A stretch of DNA of 64,000 nucleotides from positions 372,001 to 436,000 of the forward strand of contig JBEMAQ010000001.1 in assembly GCA_040274725.1 (NCBI GenBank), written 5' to 3'. The notes under the pieces were generated by a model. The model saw only the letters and a list, made by a program, of their open reading frames with translations. It had not been told where the DNA came from and searched no databases. The position numbers and the translations under genes are program-made. This document shows, one piece after another, positions 26,765 through 35,246 of the stretch. Each line of letters begins with the position of its first letter. The first letter of the stretch is position 1. The DNA comes from Solibacillus sp040274725 (GTDB taxonomy: Bacteria > Bacillota > Bacilli > Bacillales_A > Planococcaceae).

Positions 26765-26793
26765 TTTATAGAGATCAGACATCTGATGTACAA
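26765..26793 (-). promoter_or_regulatory. Promoter of ymfC with operator in the spacer
   Basis: TTGTAC - 17 bp - TATAAA on the minus strand; the spacer contains ATCAGA-N2-TCTGAT (26774-26787). The predicted transcript start lies very near the ribosome-binding site, so the leader would be very short. Confidence 0.6.
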
Positions 26794-26952
26794 CATTCCT
26801 ACTAATTCGTGAATAATATAACACTTTTGATTCAAAAAGAAAACACATTTATCGATTTGTTAATCATAATTATAAATTTCAAGCGAATTTGTTTGAATTT
26901 CGACAAAAAAATAGAAAATCTGAATATTTCACAAACAAACGACCACTTCCAT

Positions 26953-29208
26953 TTAATGTTTATCCTTGAGGACTTGCCTCGCTCGACTCCCATCTGGTGA
27001 GCTCACAACACCATGTGACTCTAATTGATCAACAATGCGCGCAGCCCTTGCGTAGCCTACTCTCAGCTTACGTTGCAATAATGAAACAGACGCCGTTTGG
27101 AGCTCCACAACAATTTTCACTGCCTCATCGTACAAATCATCAAGCTCTTCTGAATATTGCGGCGGAATTTCGTCGTTTGGAATCATCGCTTCCTCATATT
27201 GTACTTGTTGCTGCCGAATGACATTTAGTATGACACATTCAACCTCATTGTCACTCACAAATGCACCTTGAATACGTGTAGGCTTCGAGGATCCTGCCGG
27301 TAAATACAGCATATCTCCACGTCCAAGTAACTTTTCCGCCCCCCCCATATCTAAAATTGTTCGTGAATCCACAGCTGACGATACGGCAAATGCGATACGA
27401 GATGGAATATTCGCCTTAATAATACCGGTAATGACGTCAACAGACGGACGCTGTGTTGCTAAAATGAGATGAATGCCAGCCGCCCTTGCCATTTGTGCAA
27501 GTCGTGTAATCGCCTCCTCTACTTCATTTGATGCCACCATCATTAAATCAGCTAGCTCATCAACAATAACAACAATGTACGGTAGCTTTTGCGCGTCTCC
27601 CTCACTCATATGCTCATTGTATCCTTCAATATTCCGCGTGCCTGTATACGAAAATAAATCATATCTACGTTCCATTTCCGCGACGACTTTTTGCAAAGCT
27701 TGTGCTGCTTTACGTGCATCTGTCACAACGGGTGCTAACAGATGCGGGATGCCATTATATACACTTAATTCCACCATTTTCGGATCAATCATCATTAAAC
27801 GTACCTCTGACGGCTTCGCACGCATTAAAATTGAGATAATGATGCCATTAATACAGACACTTTTTCCGCTACCCGTCGAGCCTGCTACGAGTAAATGTGG
27901 CATTTTATTTAGCCTTGCTAGGATGGATTGGCCCGCAACATCCCGACCGAGGCCAACGAGCAACTTTTCGTCGGGCGCATTATTTTCCTTCGCTTCTAAT
28001 ACTTCACGTAACGTCACGACAGCGATTTCACTATTCGGTACTTCAATACCGATTGCCGATTTACCTGGGATTGGTGCTTCAATCCGAATATCCTTTGCCG
28101 CAAGCGCGAGTGCAAGGTCATCTTGTAAGCTAACAATTTTACTCACCTTCACACCAATATCTGGCAGCACCTCATATTTCGTCACAGCTGGTCCTAAATG
28201 CACCTGTGTTACTCTTGCCTTCACGCCAAAGCTTGCAAATGTTTGCTCAAGCTTTTTCGCATTCGTCTGAATGATGCTGTATTCGCCACTTTGATCATGA
28301 TTTGCTGGTGGTTGCAGTAATGAAATAGCTGGCAAACGATACGCCGCATGTGACTCCTCTTGCGCAAAGTTGTCCACTTCTATTTCATTAGATTCTTGTT
28401 CCACATTTTGTAGCTCTCCAAACCTCTCTTCCTGAAGTTGTGCATCTGTAAATTTCGAAATAAAGGGCTCCTCCTCATGTGCTTCCACAATATGAATCAG
28501 TTCTTCTTCAGCAGCTTCTTCAGGATGAGGCTGCTCCTTTTTTGCACGCTTCTTTTTCGTTGAATTAACAGGAGTCGTTGTTTTTTTACCTAGAAATTTA
28601 TTTTTGAATGCTGGTAACTTTTCTACGATTGCTGGTACAAACGCTTTCCCCGTAATTAAGATCATGCCACTTATAAAAAGAACAAATGCGGCCACTTTCG
28701 TACCAGCCGAATCAAATAGTACATGCAGCATACTAAAAAGGAGTGCCCCAATCATGCCACCGCCTAGTGTATTACTACGTAGTGTAATCCCTTCTGCGCC
28801 AATTAATAAACGCCATGTTTCACGTAGCACGGAATCGCTCAGTAGCATATTTGCTGCGTATAAATTTTCAAAGAGCATATGATGACTAAAAATAGACAAG
28901 CTCGCCCCGACAAGTAATACACCGTACACAACACGTCCTGTAAATGCTACACCCTTTCTACGTACCATAAGCATGAACGCACAAAGTAGCAGTAGGAGTG
29001 GCACAAAGAAATGTAAATTACCAAATAAAAACATTGCAACTGAGTGCATGACGCGCCCAACAATGCCAAATTCAAAAAACTCAATGGCTGCTACTGCAAT
29101 AAACGTAAGTCCAATAATCTCATAAGCAAGCGGATGTAACCCCTCTTGCTTTTCCTTTATTTTTGGCTGCTTTTTTTTCGCCTGTCGATTTGATTTGCGG
29201 TCTGCCAT
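26953..29208 (-). CDS. spoIIIE: DNA translocase SpoIIIE/FtsK
   Basis: Septal DNA pump that moves the chromosome into the forespore and clears DNA from division septa. From the ATG preceded by AGTAGGTG it is 751 residues. It has N-terminal membrane segments (about 30-195), a Lys/Glu-rich linker (about 200-300), the motor with Walker A AGSTGSGKS (about 443-451) and Walker B VIVDELADLM, and a C-terminal gamma winged helix (about 690-750). The three-codon longer GTG start overlaps the ribosome-binding site. Position next to ymfC is as in B. subtilis, but tepA is missing upstream. Confidence 0.94.
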   Translation of the reverse strand: MADRKSNRQAKKKQPKIKEKQEGLHPLAYEIIGLTFIAVAAIEFFEFGIVGRVMHSVAMFLFGNLHFFVPLLLLLCAFMLMVRRKGVAFTGRVVYGVLLVGASLSIFSHHMLFENLYAANMLLSDSVLRETWRLLIGAEGITLRSNTLGGGMIGALLFSMLHVLFDSAGTKVAAFVLFISGMILITGKAFVPAIVEKLPAFKNKFLGKKTTTPVNSTKKKRAKKEQPHPEEAAEEELIHIVEAHEEEPFISKFTDAQLQEERFGELQNVEQESNEIEVDNFAQEESHAAYRLPAISLLQPPANHDQSGEYSIIQTNAKKLEQTFASFGVKARVTQVHLGPAVTKYEVLPDIGVKVSKIVSLQDDLALALAAKDIRIEAPIPGKSAIGIEVPNSEIAVVTLREVLEAKENNAPDEKLLVGLGRDVAGQSILARLNKMPHLLVAGSTGSGKSVCINGIIISILMRAKPSEVRLMMIDPKMVELSVYNGIPHLLAPVVTDARKAAQALQKVVAEMERRYDLFSYTGTRNIEGYNEHMSEGDAQKLPYIVVIVDELADLMMVASNEVEEAITRLAQMARAAGIHLILATQRPSVDVITGIIKANIPSRIAFAVSSAVDSRTILDMGGAEKLLGRGDMLYLPAGSSKPTRIQGAFVSDNEVECVILNVIRQQQVQYEEAMIPNDEIPPQYSEELDDLYDEAVKIVVELQTASVSLLQRKLRVGYARAARIVDQLESHGVVSSPDGSRARQVLKDKH

Positions 29209-29387
29209 ACGTTTCACCTACTTTAATTAATTTTCTCTTCATTTCATTGAAGCTCTTCCTCTTTATAGACGAACGATTCATCCTTTCGGTTAGCATTGTT
29301 GCATGGAAAATAGTAGAGTGAAAAAAAGAGCTTTCGCCGCCAGTACCTGGCATTGAAAACCCTTGTTTTGTTCCGTTAAACAATCAA

Positions 29388-31055
29388 TTAATATTCCATA
29401 ATAATTGGAATAATCATTGGACGACGTTTCGTTTTTTGGAATAAATATTGATTTAATGTATCGCGAATTTCTTGCTTAATGTTTGTCCATTCAAAAGTAT
29501 CTTTACCTACATACTTTTCGATGACGTTACGTGCGATGTCAGAAGCTTCTACCATCAGGTGCTCTGATTCACGTACATACACGAAGCCGCGCGATAAAAT
29601 TTCTGGACCTGATGCAATCTTCTTTTGCGCACGGTTCAGTGTCACAACAACGATGAAAATACCATCTTGCGACAGTAACTTACGGTCACGCAGTACGATA
29701 TTTCCAACGTCACCAATACCGATACCGTCGATTAATACGTTACCTGCTTGTACGCGACCCGTCATGCGCACTTTGTTGTTTTTGTATTCAATAATATCGC
29801 CTTTGTCTGCGATAAAAATTTGTGATTTTTGCATACCCAACTCCTGCGCTAGCTTTGAGTGCGCAATCAGCATACGATATTCTCCTTGAATTGGCACAAA
29901 ATACTTCGGCTTCATCAAGTTAATCATTAATTTTAAATCTTCTTGGCTACCATGACCTGATACGTGAACTTTTTTATTCGACGTTAGCACGTTTGCCCCT
30001 GCTTTTGCTAATTGATTCATTGTGTTGAACATTTGCACTTCCATACTTGGAGATGGTGTAAATGTAATTAAAACTGTGTCGGTATTTTTGATTTTGACTT
30101 CACGGTGGTGTTTACGCACAATCTTATCTAGTGCATCAAGTGGTTCACCTTTGTTACCCGTTGCCATCACGATAATTTCATCGTCGTGATATTTATGAAT
30201 TTCATTTACTGGAATAATAATATCTTCTTCTACATCTAAGTAACCTAAGTTCACACCGATATCAACAATGCGCTCTAGTGACTTCCCGACAACCGCTACT
30301 TTACGGTATGACGTAGCAGCTTGTGTGAATACCTGCTGGATGCGAATGAAGTTTGATGCATATAATGCCACAATAATACGACCTGGTGCCGTGTGGAATG
30401 TTTTCGCTAGCTCTTCTGCGATTACTTTTTCACTTGTCGTATAGCCTGGACGCTCTGCTTCCATCGATTCCGATAACAGCATGAATACGCCTTCTTCACC
30501 TAAGTTTGCCATTTTCGCGATGTCTGGCTTGAACTTACCTGTAGCCGCTTGGTCAAACTTGAACTCACCGGTATGCACAATGGCACCTTCTGATGTATGG
30601 AACACAATTCCTAACGAATCTGGAATGCTATGTGTTGTATGGAAGAACGTGACGTGCGTTGAATTGAAGTTCATACGGCTATTGCTTGTCACCTCGAAGA
30701 ACTTCACCTGATACGGAGCAGGCATCTCCTTTAAATGTTCCTTCGCTAGTGCAATTGTTAATTTCGATCCATACACTGGCGCTTTAATTTTCTTGAGTAC
30801 ATAAGCAATTGCACCAATTGCATCCTCGTGTCCGTGCGTTAAGAAAATCCCCTTCACACGGTCTTTATTTTCTTCTAAGTACGTAATGTCTGGAATAACA
30901 ATATCAATTCCAAGCATTTCGTCTTCTGGGAACATCAGCCCGCTATCTACGACGAAAAGCTCTTCATCGATTTCGATTGCATACATTGACTTTCCGATTT
31001 CACCAACGCCGCCTAGCGGGATGACACGGATTAATTCGTTTTTCGTTTTTGTCAC
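29388..31055 (-). CDS. rnjB: Ribonuclease J2
   Basis: Metallo-beta-lactamase/beta-CASP ribonuclease forming a complex with RNase J1. A GTG start with AGGAGG 7 bases upstream gives 555 residues; the 44-residue longer frame runs through the leader and is rejected. The active-site motif reads HGHEDA (74-79) instead of the HxHxDH of RNase J1. This matches the J2 class, which is a weak enzyme that supports J1. The gene lies downstream of dapA with its own promoter. Confidence 0.93.
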   Translation of the reverse strand: MTKTKNELIRVIPLGGVGEIGKSMYAIEIDEELFVVDSGLMFPEDEMLGIDIVIPDITYLEENKDRVKGIFLTHGHEDAIGAIAYVLKKIKAPVYGSKLTIALAKEHLKEMPAPYQVKFFEVTSNSRMNFNSTHVTFFHTTHSIPDSLGIVFHTSEGAIVHTGEFKFDQAATGKFKPDIAKMANLGEEGVFMLLSESMEAERPGYTTSEKVIAEELAKTFHTAPGRIIVALYASNFIRIQQVFTQAATSYRKVAVVGKSLERIVDIGVNLGYLDVEEDIIIPVNEIHKYHDDEIIVMATGNKGEPLDALDKIVRKHHREVKIKNTDTVLITFTPSPSMEVQMFNTMNQLAKAGANVLTSNKKVHVSGHGSQEDLKLMINLMKPKYFVPIQGEYRMLIAHSKLAQELGMQKSQIFIADKGDIIEYKNNKVRMTGRVQAGNVLIDGIGIGDVGNIVLRDRKLLSQDGIFIVVVTLNRAQKKIASGPEILSRGFVYVRESEHLMVEASDIARNVIEKYVGKDTFEWTNIKQEIRDTLNQYLFQKTKRRPMIIPIIMEY

Positions 31056-31101
31056 TTTGTTTCCTCCTAAAAATGTTCCGAACAGCAACCACTTAATTTT
31101 C

Positions 31102-31130
31102 ATTATACGGTTAGAATCGTATAAGCACAA
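31102..31130 (-). promoter_or_regulatory. Putative sigma-A promoter of rnjB
   Basis: TTGTGC - 17 bp - TATAAT on the minus strand, about 47 bp upstream of the GTG start. Confidence 0.65.
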
Positions 31131-31251
31131 ATAAAAAAAGTCCTTTTTGTGACAATTATTCAATTGCTGACAAAATTCGACACGCATCTACTGAAAAAGC
31201 AAACTTATAGCAAGTAATCACACTTAACATAATTATGTAGCTTTTCTATAC

Positions 31252-31292
31252 GAAGGTCGATTTCCGCTATAAAAAACAGAAATCATTCCTTC
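31252..31292. other. Nested hairpin in the dapA-rnjB gap
   Basis: GAAGG / CCTTC encloses GATTTC / GAAATC around an AT-rich loop. It lies between the dapA terminator and the rnjB promoter in a 319-bp gap without a gene. No function recognised; it could be part of a small RNA or processed mRNA end. Confidence 0.35.
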
Positions 31293-31341
31293 ATAACACG
31301 CTCTAACTGCATGTAAAGAATTTCATTCAGTACAATAAAAA

Positions 31342-31369
31342 ACGCCTCAAAGACGTAGCTTTGAGGCGT
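31342..31369 (-). terminator. Terminator of asd-dapA
   Basis: Perfect 11-bp stem ACGCCTCAAAG / CTTTGAGGCGT, 6-base loop, TTTTTATTG following on the minus strand. Confidence 0.88.
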
Positions 31370-31374
31370 GAAAT

Positions 31375-32286
31375 TTATTTTACCGCTAATGTACGGAACT
31401 GCTCTGCTTTTGCTTGGTACGTATCCCAAATTTGGTCGAATGTCGCTTTTTCTTCAGGCAGCATTTCCATCATCGGCATGCGTACATCTAACGTATCAAA
31501 GCCAAGCTTCGTCATTGCGTATTTAATTGGTGACGGGTTTGGCTGTGCAAATAGCGCGCGCACAAGTGGCAACAGGGCACGGTGAATTTTCGCTGCTAAT
31601 TGATGATTGCCTGCATCAAATGCATCAAGCATCAATTGCATATCTTTCCCGATTACATGTGACGCAACCGAAATAATCCCTGCCCCGCCTACTGCGTAAA
31701 GTGGTAATGTTAAACCGTCATCACCAGAGTACACAAGGAAATCCGATTCAACATTTTCAATAATATCGCCCATTTGGTCTAAGTTACCACTCGCCTCTTT
31801 AATGCAGACGATATTATCTACATCTTTAGAAAGCGCGATTGTTGTCTCTGCCTGTACGTTTGCCCCTGTACGACCTGGCACATTGTATAGCATGACCGGT
31901 AATTTTGTTTCCTTCGCGATTGTTTCAAAATGGGCATACATCCCGCGCTGGTTCGGCTTGTTGTAGTACGGTGTTACAAGCATAATCCCATCCGCGCCGT
32001 TTTCCTCTGCCTTATGCGTCATTGCGATGGAGTACGCGGTTTCATTGTCCCCTGTACCTGCGATTACTGGTATGCGACCTGCAACCTTTTCTACTGTAAA
32101 ACGCACAACCTCAATTTTTTCCTCTGTAGACATTGTTGGATTTTCAGAAGTCGTGCCGCATGCTACGATGCAATCTGTTCCATTGTCAATTAAGTGGTTA
32201 ATAATACGCTCTAGCTCAGGATAGTTAATCGTGCCGTCCTTTTTGAACGGCGTAATCATTGCTGTACCAATTCGACCAAAATTCAT
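31375..32286 (-). CDS. dapA: 4-hydroxy-tetrahydrodipicolinate synthase
   Basis: Condenses pyruvate with aspartate semialdehyde, the branch step to lysine, diaminopimelate and spore dipicolinate. From the ATG preceded by AAGGGAG it is 303 residues, with Tyr134 (MLYNVPGRTG), Schiff-base Lys163 (IVCIKEASG) and the GTTSENPT motif (44-51). The longer GTG start lies inside the ribosome-binding site. It follows asd by 16 bp; dapG, found between them in B. subtilis, is absent here. Confidence 0.96.
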   Translation of the reverse strand: MNFGRIGTAMITPFKKDGTINYPELERIINHLIDNGTDCIVACGTTSENPTMSTEEKIEVVRFTVEKVAGRIPVIAGTGDNETAYSIAMTHKAEENGADGIMLVTPYYNKPNQRGMYAHFETIAKETKLPVMLYNVPGRTGANVQAETTIALSKDVDNIVCIKEASGNLDQMGDIIENVESDFLVYSGDDGLTLPLYAVGGAGIISVASHVIGKDMQLMLDAFDAGNHQLAAKIHRALLPLVRALFAQPNPSPIKYAMTKLGFDTLDVRMPMMEMLPEEKATFDQIWDTYQAKAEQFRTLAVK

Positions 32287-32302
32287 ATGAAACACTCCCT
32301 TA

Positions 32303-33343
32303 TTAAAGTAAGTTATCCTCTAGCATTGCCTCTGCGATTTGAATTGAATTTAGTGCAGCACCCTTTAATAAGTTGTCTGCTACGATCCATAAGTGGAAGC
32401 CTTTTGGATTATCTAAATCACGACGAATACGGCCAACGAATGTTGGATCCTCATTTTCTGCAAAAATTGGCATTGGGTATGTTTGTGTTGTAATATCATC
32501 TTGCAATACAATGCCTGGTGCGTCTTTTAGTACTGCAAAAATTTCTTCGACCGTCGCCTCTTTTTCAAGCTCGATATACACCGACTCCGAGTGCCCTGAT
32601 ACGACCGGTACGCGCACACAAGTTGCCGCTACGTGCATGTCTGGCGCTTCCATAATTTTTTTCGTTTCGTTAATCATTTTCATTTCTTCATATGTGTAGC
32701 CATTATCCGTAAATGTATCAATTTGCGGAATCACGTTACGTGCAATTGGGTAGTGCTTTTTATCTGATTTTGCCGGTAGGACGTTTGCTTCTACGTCTTT
32801 CCCTTTTTCCCACTGGGCAGATTGCGCTTGCAGTTCGTCAATTGCCGCAATACCTGAGCCTGATACTGCCTGATATGTAGATACAACGATCTTCGTTAAG
32901 CCAAATTGTGCACGGATTGGCTGAAGCGCCGCCATCATTTGAATTGTTGAGCAGTTCGGGTTGGCGATAATGCCTTTTGGAATCGTTTTTAATACGTGAC
33001 GGTTCACCTCAGGTACAACGAGTGGCACTTCTGGGTCCATACGGAAGTGGCTTGTATTGTCAATAACAACCGCGCCGCGCGCTGCTGCCTCTGGTGCAAG
33101 TGCTGCAGAAACCGAGCCACCCGCTGAGAATAACGCTACATCTACACCTTCAAACGCTTCTGGTACTGCTTCTTCAATTGTATATGTTTGGCCATTAAAT
33201 TCGATTGGCTTGCCTGCTGAACGAGCAGATGCTAAAAATTTAATGTGTTTAATCGGGAATTTACGCTCGATTAGTTTTTCCATCATTTTTGATCCTACTG
33301 CGCCTGTCGCTCCCACGACTGCGACTGTTAGTTGCTTTGTCAT
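32303..33343 (-). CDS. asd: Aspartate-semialdehyde dehydrogenase
   Basis: NADP-dependent reduction of aspartyl phosphate to aspartate semialdehyde, the substrate of DapA. The 346 residues have GATGAVGSKM (11-20), catalytic Cys131 in NPNCSTIQM and the YQAVSGSG segment. AGGAGAG precedes the ATG. It forms the asd-dapA unit with its own promoter, so it can be expressed in vegetative growth apart from the upstream sporulation genes. Confidence 0.96.
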   Translation of the reverse strand: MTKQLTVAVVGATGAVGSKMMEKLIERKFPIKHIKFLASARSAGKPIEFNGQTYTIEEAVPEAFEGVDVALFSAGGSVSAALAPEAAARGAVVIDNTSHFRMDPEVPLVVPEVNRHVLKTIPKGIIANPNCSTIQMMAALQPIRAQFGLTKIVVSTYQAVSGSGIAAIDELQAQSAQWEKGKDVEANVLPAKSDKKHYPIARNVIPQIDTFTDNGYTYEEMKMINETKKIMEAPDMHVAATCVRVPVVSGHSESVYIELEKEATVEEIFAVLKDAPGIVLQDDITTQTYPMPIFAENEDPTFVGRIRRDLDNPKGFHLWIVADNLLKGAALNSIQIAEAMLEDNLL

Positions 33344-33384
33344 TTGTCATCTCTCCTACTAAAACTAGTTACATAATGTTGGAT

Positions 33385-33413
33385 ATTGTATCATAAATAT
33401 TCGCAATTGTGTA
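33385..33413 (-). promoter_or_regulatory. Putative sigma-A promoter of asd-dapA
   Basis: TACACA - 17 bp - TACAAT with TG upstream of the -10 (TGATACAAT), 40 bp before the asd start. Confidence 0.55.
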
Positions 33414-33424
33414 CGATTATTTGA

Positions 33425-34015
33425 CTATTTAAAAAATTGTATAATTATAGGCTGTATTTGTTTTTTATGAGCGAGCGCAAACTGGACCGTTTCGAGCATT
33501 TTTGTGAAATCGGCTATTAATGATGTAGGTTTTTTAATCGCATCATCTTGCCCAAACGGTATAAAATATACATTTTTTGCATTGAGCAGCTTCATCAAGT
33601 TCATGCCATTTAAACCGAGCGCATCATTTGTCGAAATACCGAGCACAACTGGTGAGCCGTTACGCAATGTTGCTTTTGCTGCCATTAACACAGCAGAATC
33701 CGTTGCCGCATTGGCGAACTTACTAATCGAGTTACCCGTCATCGGGGCAATCACCATACAATCAAGTGGGTTTTTGGGACCAAATGGCTCTGCCTCAACA
33801 ATGCTTGTAATCACCTTCTCGCCAGACAGTGCCTCAATTTTTTCAATCCATTCCTCTCCCGTTCCAAAACGCGTCGCAGCATGCAAAACAGACGGTGTAA
33901 TAATCGGTACAACCGTTGCTCCAGCCGCGCGCAAATCCACAATTTTCGGTACGACATCCTCGTACGTACAGTGGGATGCCGTAATACCTAAACCAATTCG
34001 TTTGCCTTCAAGCAT
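33425..34015 (-). CDS. dpaB: Dipicolinate synthase subunit B
   Basis: Flavoprotein-fold subunit (SpoVFB) of the mother-cell enzyme that makes dipicolinic acid for the spore core. The 196 residues start with GKRIGLGITASHCTYEDV and contain MVIAPMTGNSISKFANA, typical of flavin-dependent phosphopantothenoylcysteine-decarboxylase-like proteins. It overlaps dpaA by 28 bp, indicating coupled translation and a 1:1 complex. Confidence 0.95.
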   Translation of the reverse strand: MLEGKRIGLGITASHCTYEDVVPKIVDLRAAGATVVPIITPSVLHAATRFGTGEEWIEKIEALSGEKVITSIVEAEPFGPKNPLDCMVIAPMTGNSISKFANAATDSAVLMAAKATLRNGSPVVLGISTNDALGLNGMNLMKLLNAKNVYFIPFGQDDAIKKPTSLIADFTKMLETVQFALAHKKQIQPIIIQFFK

Positions 34016-34782
34016 CTTCCCTCTCCTTCTAGTTGCAAAATCGTCTCGTACAATAGCCGTGCTGCATCATACGCAAAATATTTCCCTGGCAATGCTGGCA
34101 AGAGCTCATACTCCGCGCGCTCGATATTTCTTAAGCAGCCTGGTGCGGATGCCAAATCAAAAATCGGCATACGCAAAGATTGTTGAAAGCGTTCGTCAAA
34201 CCAAGTGGCAGGAATCGTATTAATGCAATAATCTGCGTCTACATGCAATGTTTCATCCAAAATATACGCCTCGTAACCATACGCCTGTGCCTCTGCTCGC
34301 TGTACCTCGGAGCGCACGGCAATTAATACGTCTACATGCAACCGCACAAGCAGGTTCGCTAGCATTTTTGCTACGCGCCCAAAGCCGGTAATAAGCACTT
34401 TCTTATATTGTATCGACTTCCCACCCTGATAAAAATGAGCAAGCATCGCCTCGGCGGTCAATGCGGCATTTTGCCAAATGAATGCCTCCTGCTGTAAATA
34501 ATGCTGCACGTCACATCCTGCTAGTAACTCCTGCCACTGTTTTGTTAATTTTCCGACAAAAAATGTTGCCTTTTCGATACCCTGTAATTTTTCCACTTCA
34601 ATAAAAAGTGGCTGAATCGGCAAAATAATACGCTGCGGCTCATAGCGCGCCGTTAACTGATTGATTTCTTCGGTCCACTTGTCGGTACATTTATAATAAA
34701 CGGTACGTTCCTCATCGGTTAAAAATTTCGCGAGCTGCTTCATCCGCGCATCCGTACCTAGTACAAGCCAGCGCGTCGTCAT
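33988..34782 (-). CDS. dpaA: Dipicolinate synthase subunit A
   Basis: NAD(P)-binding subunit (SpoVFA) of dipicolinate synthase. The 264 residues have an N-terminal domain beginning WLVLGTDARMKQLAKFL and a Rossmann motif KVLITGFGRVAKMLA (about 127-141). This is somewhat shorter than B. subtilis SpoVFA (297), mainly through tighter loops. It overlaps ymxH by four bases, and the sigma-K-like promoter upstream of ymxH would drive all three genes in the mother cell. Confidence 0.94.
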   Translation of the reverse strand: MTTRWLVLGTDARMKQLAKFLTDEERTVYYKCTDKWTEEINQLTARYEPQRIILPIQPLFIEVEKLQGIEKATFFVGKLTKQWQELLAGCDVQHYLQQEAFIWQNAALTAEAMLAHFYQGGKSIQYKKVLITGFGRVAKMLANLLVRLHVDVLIAVRSEVQRAEAQAYGYEAYILDETLHVDADYCINTIPATWFDERFQQSLRMPIFDLASAPGCLRNIERAEYELLPALPGKYFAYDAARLLYETILQLEGEGRCLKANELV

Positions 34783-35045
34783 AATGGTGGCTGTGTCAGC
34801 GTGGAATTTGTTTTATTAAATAAAATCCGATCCTCGCCAATTAACACAATTTCCTCCCACCGAATATAGGTCGTCGTAGTTTTTTTCTTTTGAAACAATT
34901 GCTTCATCGTATGACTTGGCATCTCAAAGCCTAAAATCTTGCCTGTCTTTGGATCAAAAATACACTCCGTATCCGCTAAAAAACCGTAGCGAACACCATT
35001 TTCCACTTCAATCAATTCCTTCTCCGCAAGCTCTGATAACAGCAT
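34779..35045 (-). CDS. ymxH: YlmC/YmxH family sporulation protein (PRC-barrel)
   Basis: Small PRC-barrel protein of 88 residues (SELAEKELIEVENGVRYG, then CIFDPKTGKILGFEMP), of the YlmC/YmxH family found next to spoVF genes. The biochemical role is unknown. The ATG follows GAAGGAGGGAG. First gene of the ymxH-dpaA-dpaB unit. Confidence 0.88.
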   Translation of the reverse strand: MLLSELAEKELIEVENGVRYGFLADTECIFDPKTGKILGFEMPSHTMKQLFQKKKTTTTYIRWEEIVLIGEDRILFNKTNSTLTQPPL

Positions 35046-35073
35046 GTTCTCCCTCCTTCATCTTGCTTCTCTT

Positions 35074-35100
35074 TACTATATGCAAAGACGGTTCAATTGT
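35074..35100 (-). promoter_or_regulatory. Sigma-K-like promoter of ymxH-dpaA-dpaB
   Basis: AC - 16 bp - CATATAGTA on the minus strand, an exact fit to the B. subtilis sigma-K form AC-N16/17-CATANNNTA, about 29 bp upstream of the ymxH start. The spoVF operon is a known sigma-K target. Confidence 0.7.
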
Positions 35101-35175
35101 GTAAATGTCCTAGCTCTATCTTTGTTCAGCCATTTATACCTCATAGAGCAATGATTGAAGCTAGTGACATTTAAG

Positions 35176-35205
35176 TTGACAAATTATTCAGTTATCACAT
35201 AAACT
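35176..35205 (+). promoter_or_regulatory. Putative sigma-A promoter of the ABC operon
   Basis: TTGACA - 18 bp - TAAACT on the plus strand; the -10 overlaps the operator listed next. Confidence 0.55.
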
Positions 35206-35228
35206 GTGTATAACGTATATATACAGTT
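35202..35228 (+). promoter_or_regulatory. Palindromic operator for the YtrA-type GntR regulator
   Basis: 27-base inverted repeat AACTGT-N-TATA-N5-TATA-N-ACAGTT overlapping the -10 and start region directly before the regulator gene. Position and symmetry fit autorepression. Confidence 0.7.
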
Positions 35229-35246
35229 AGAACGGTGGTGAGACGA

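Noticed and set aside
27473..28270. 265-codon plus-strand frame opposite spoIIIE
   Set aside because: It is an antisense shadow of a well-supported gene, rich in Ser/Thr/Ala with no family signature.
29209..29387. Minus-strand frame between rnjB and spoIIIE (29120-29383)
   Set aside because: It overlaps the spoIIIE start in another frame, with no ribosome-binding site or recognisable domain. tepA, which sits here in B. subtilis, is not encoded.
31056..31187. 44-codon extension of rnjB
   Set aside because: It covers the -10/-35 region of the gene; the GTG at 31055 has AGGAGG in place.
33344..33424. Lysine riboswitch before asd-dapA
   Set aside because: The gap is only 81 bp and too short; a plain promoter explains it.
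33504..34223. 239-codon plus-strand frame opposite dpaA/dpaB
   Set aside because: Antisense shadow of two overlapping, well-supported genes.
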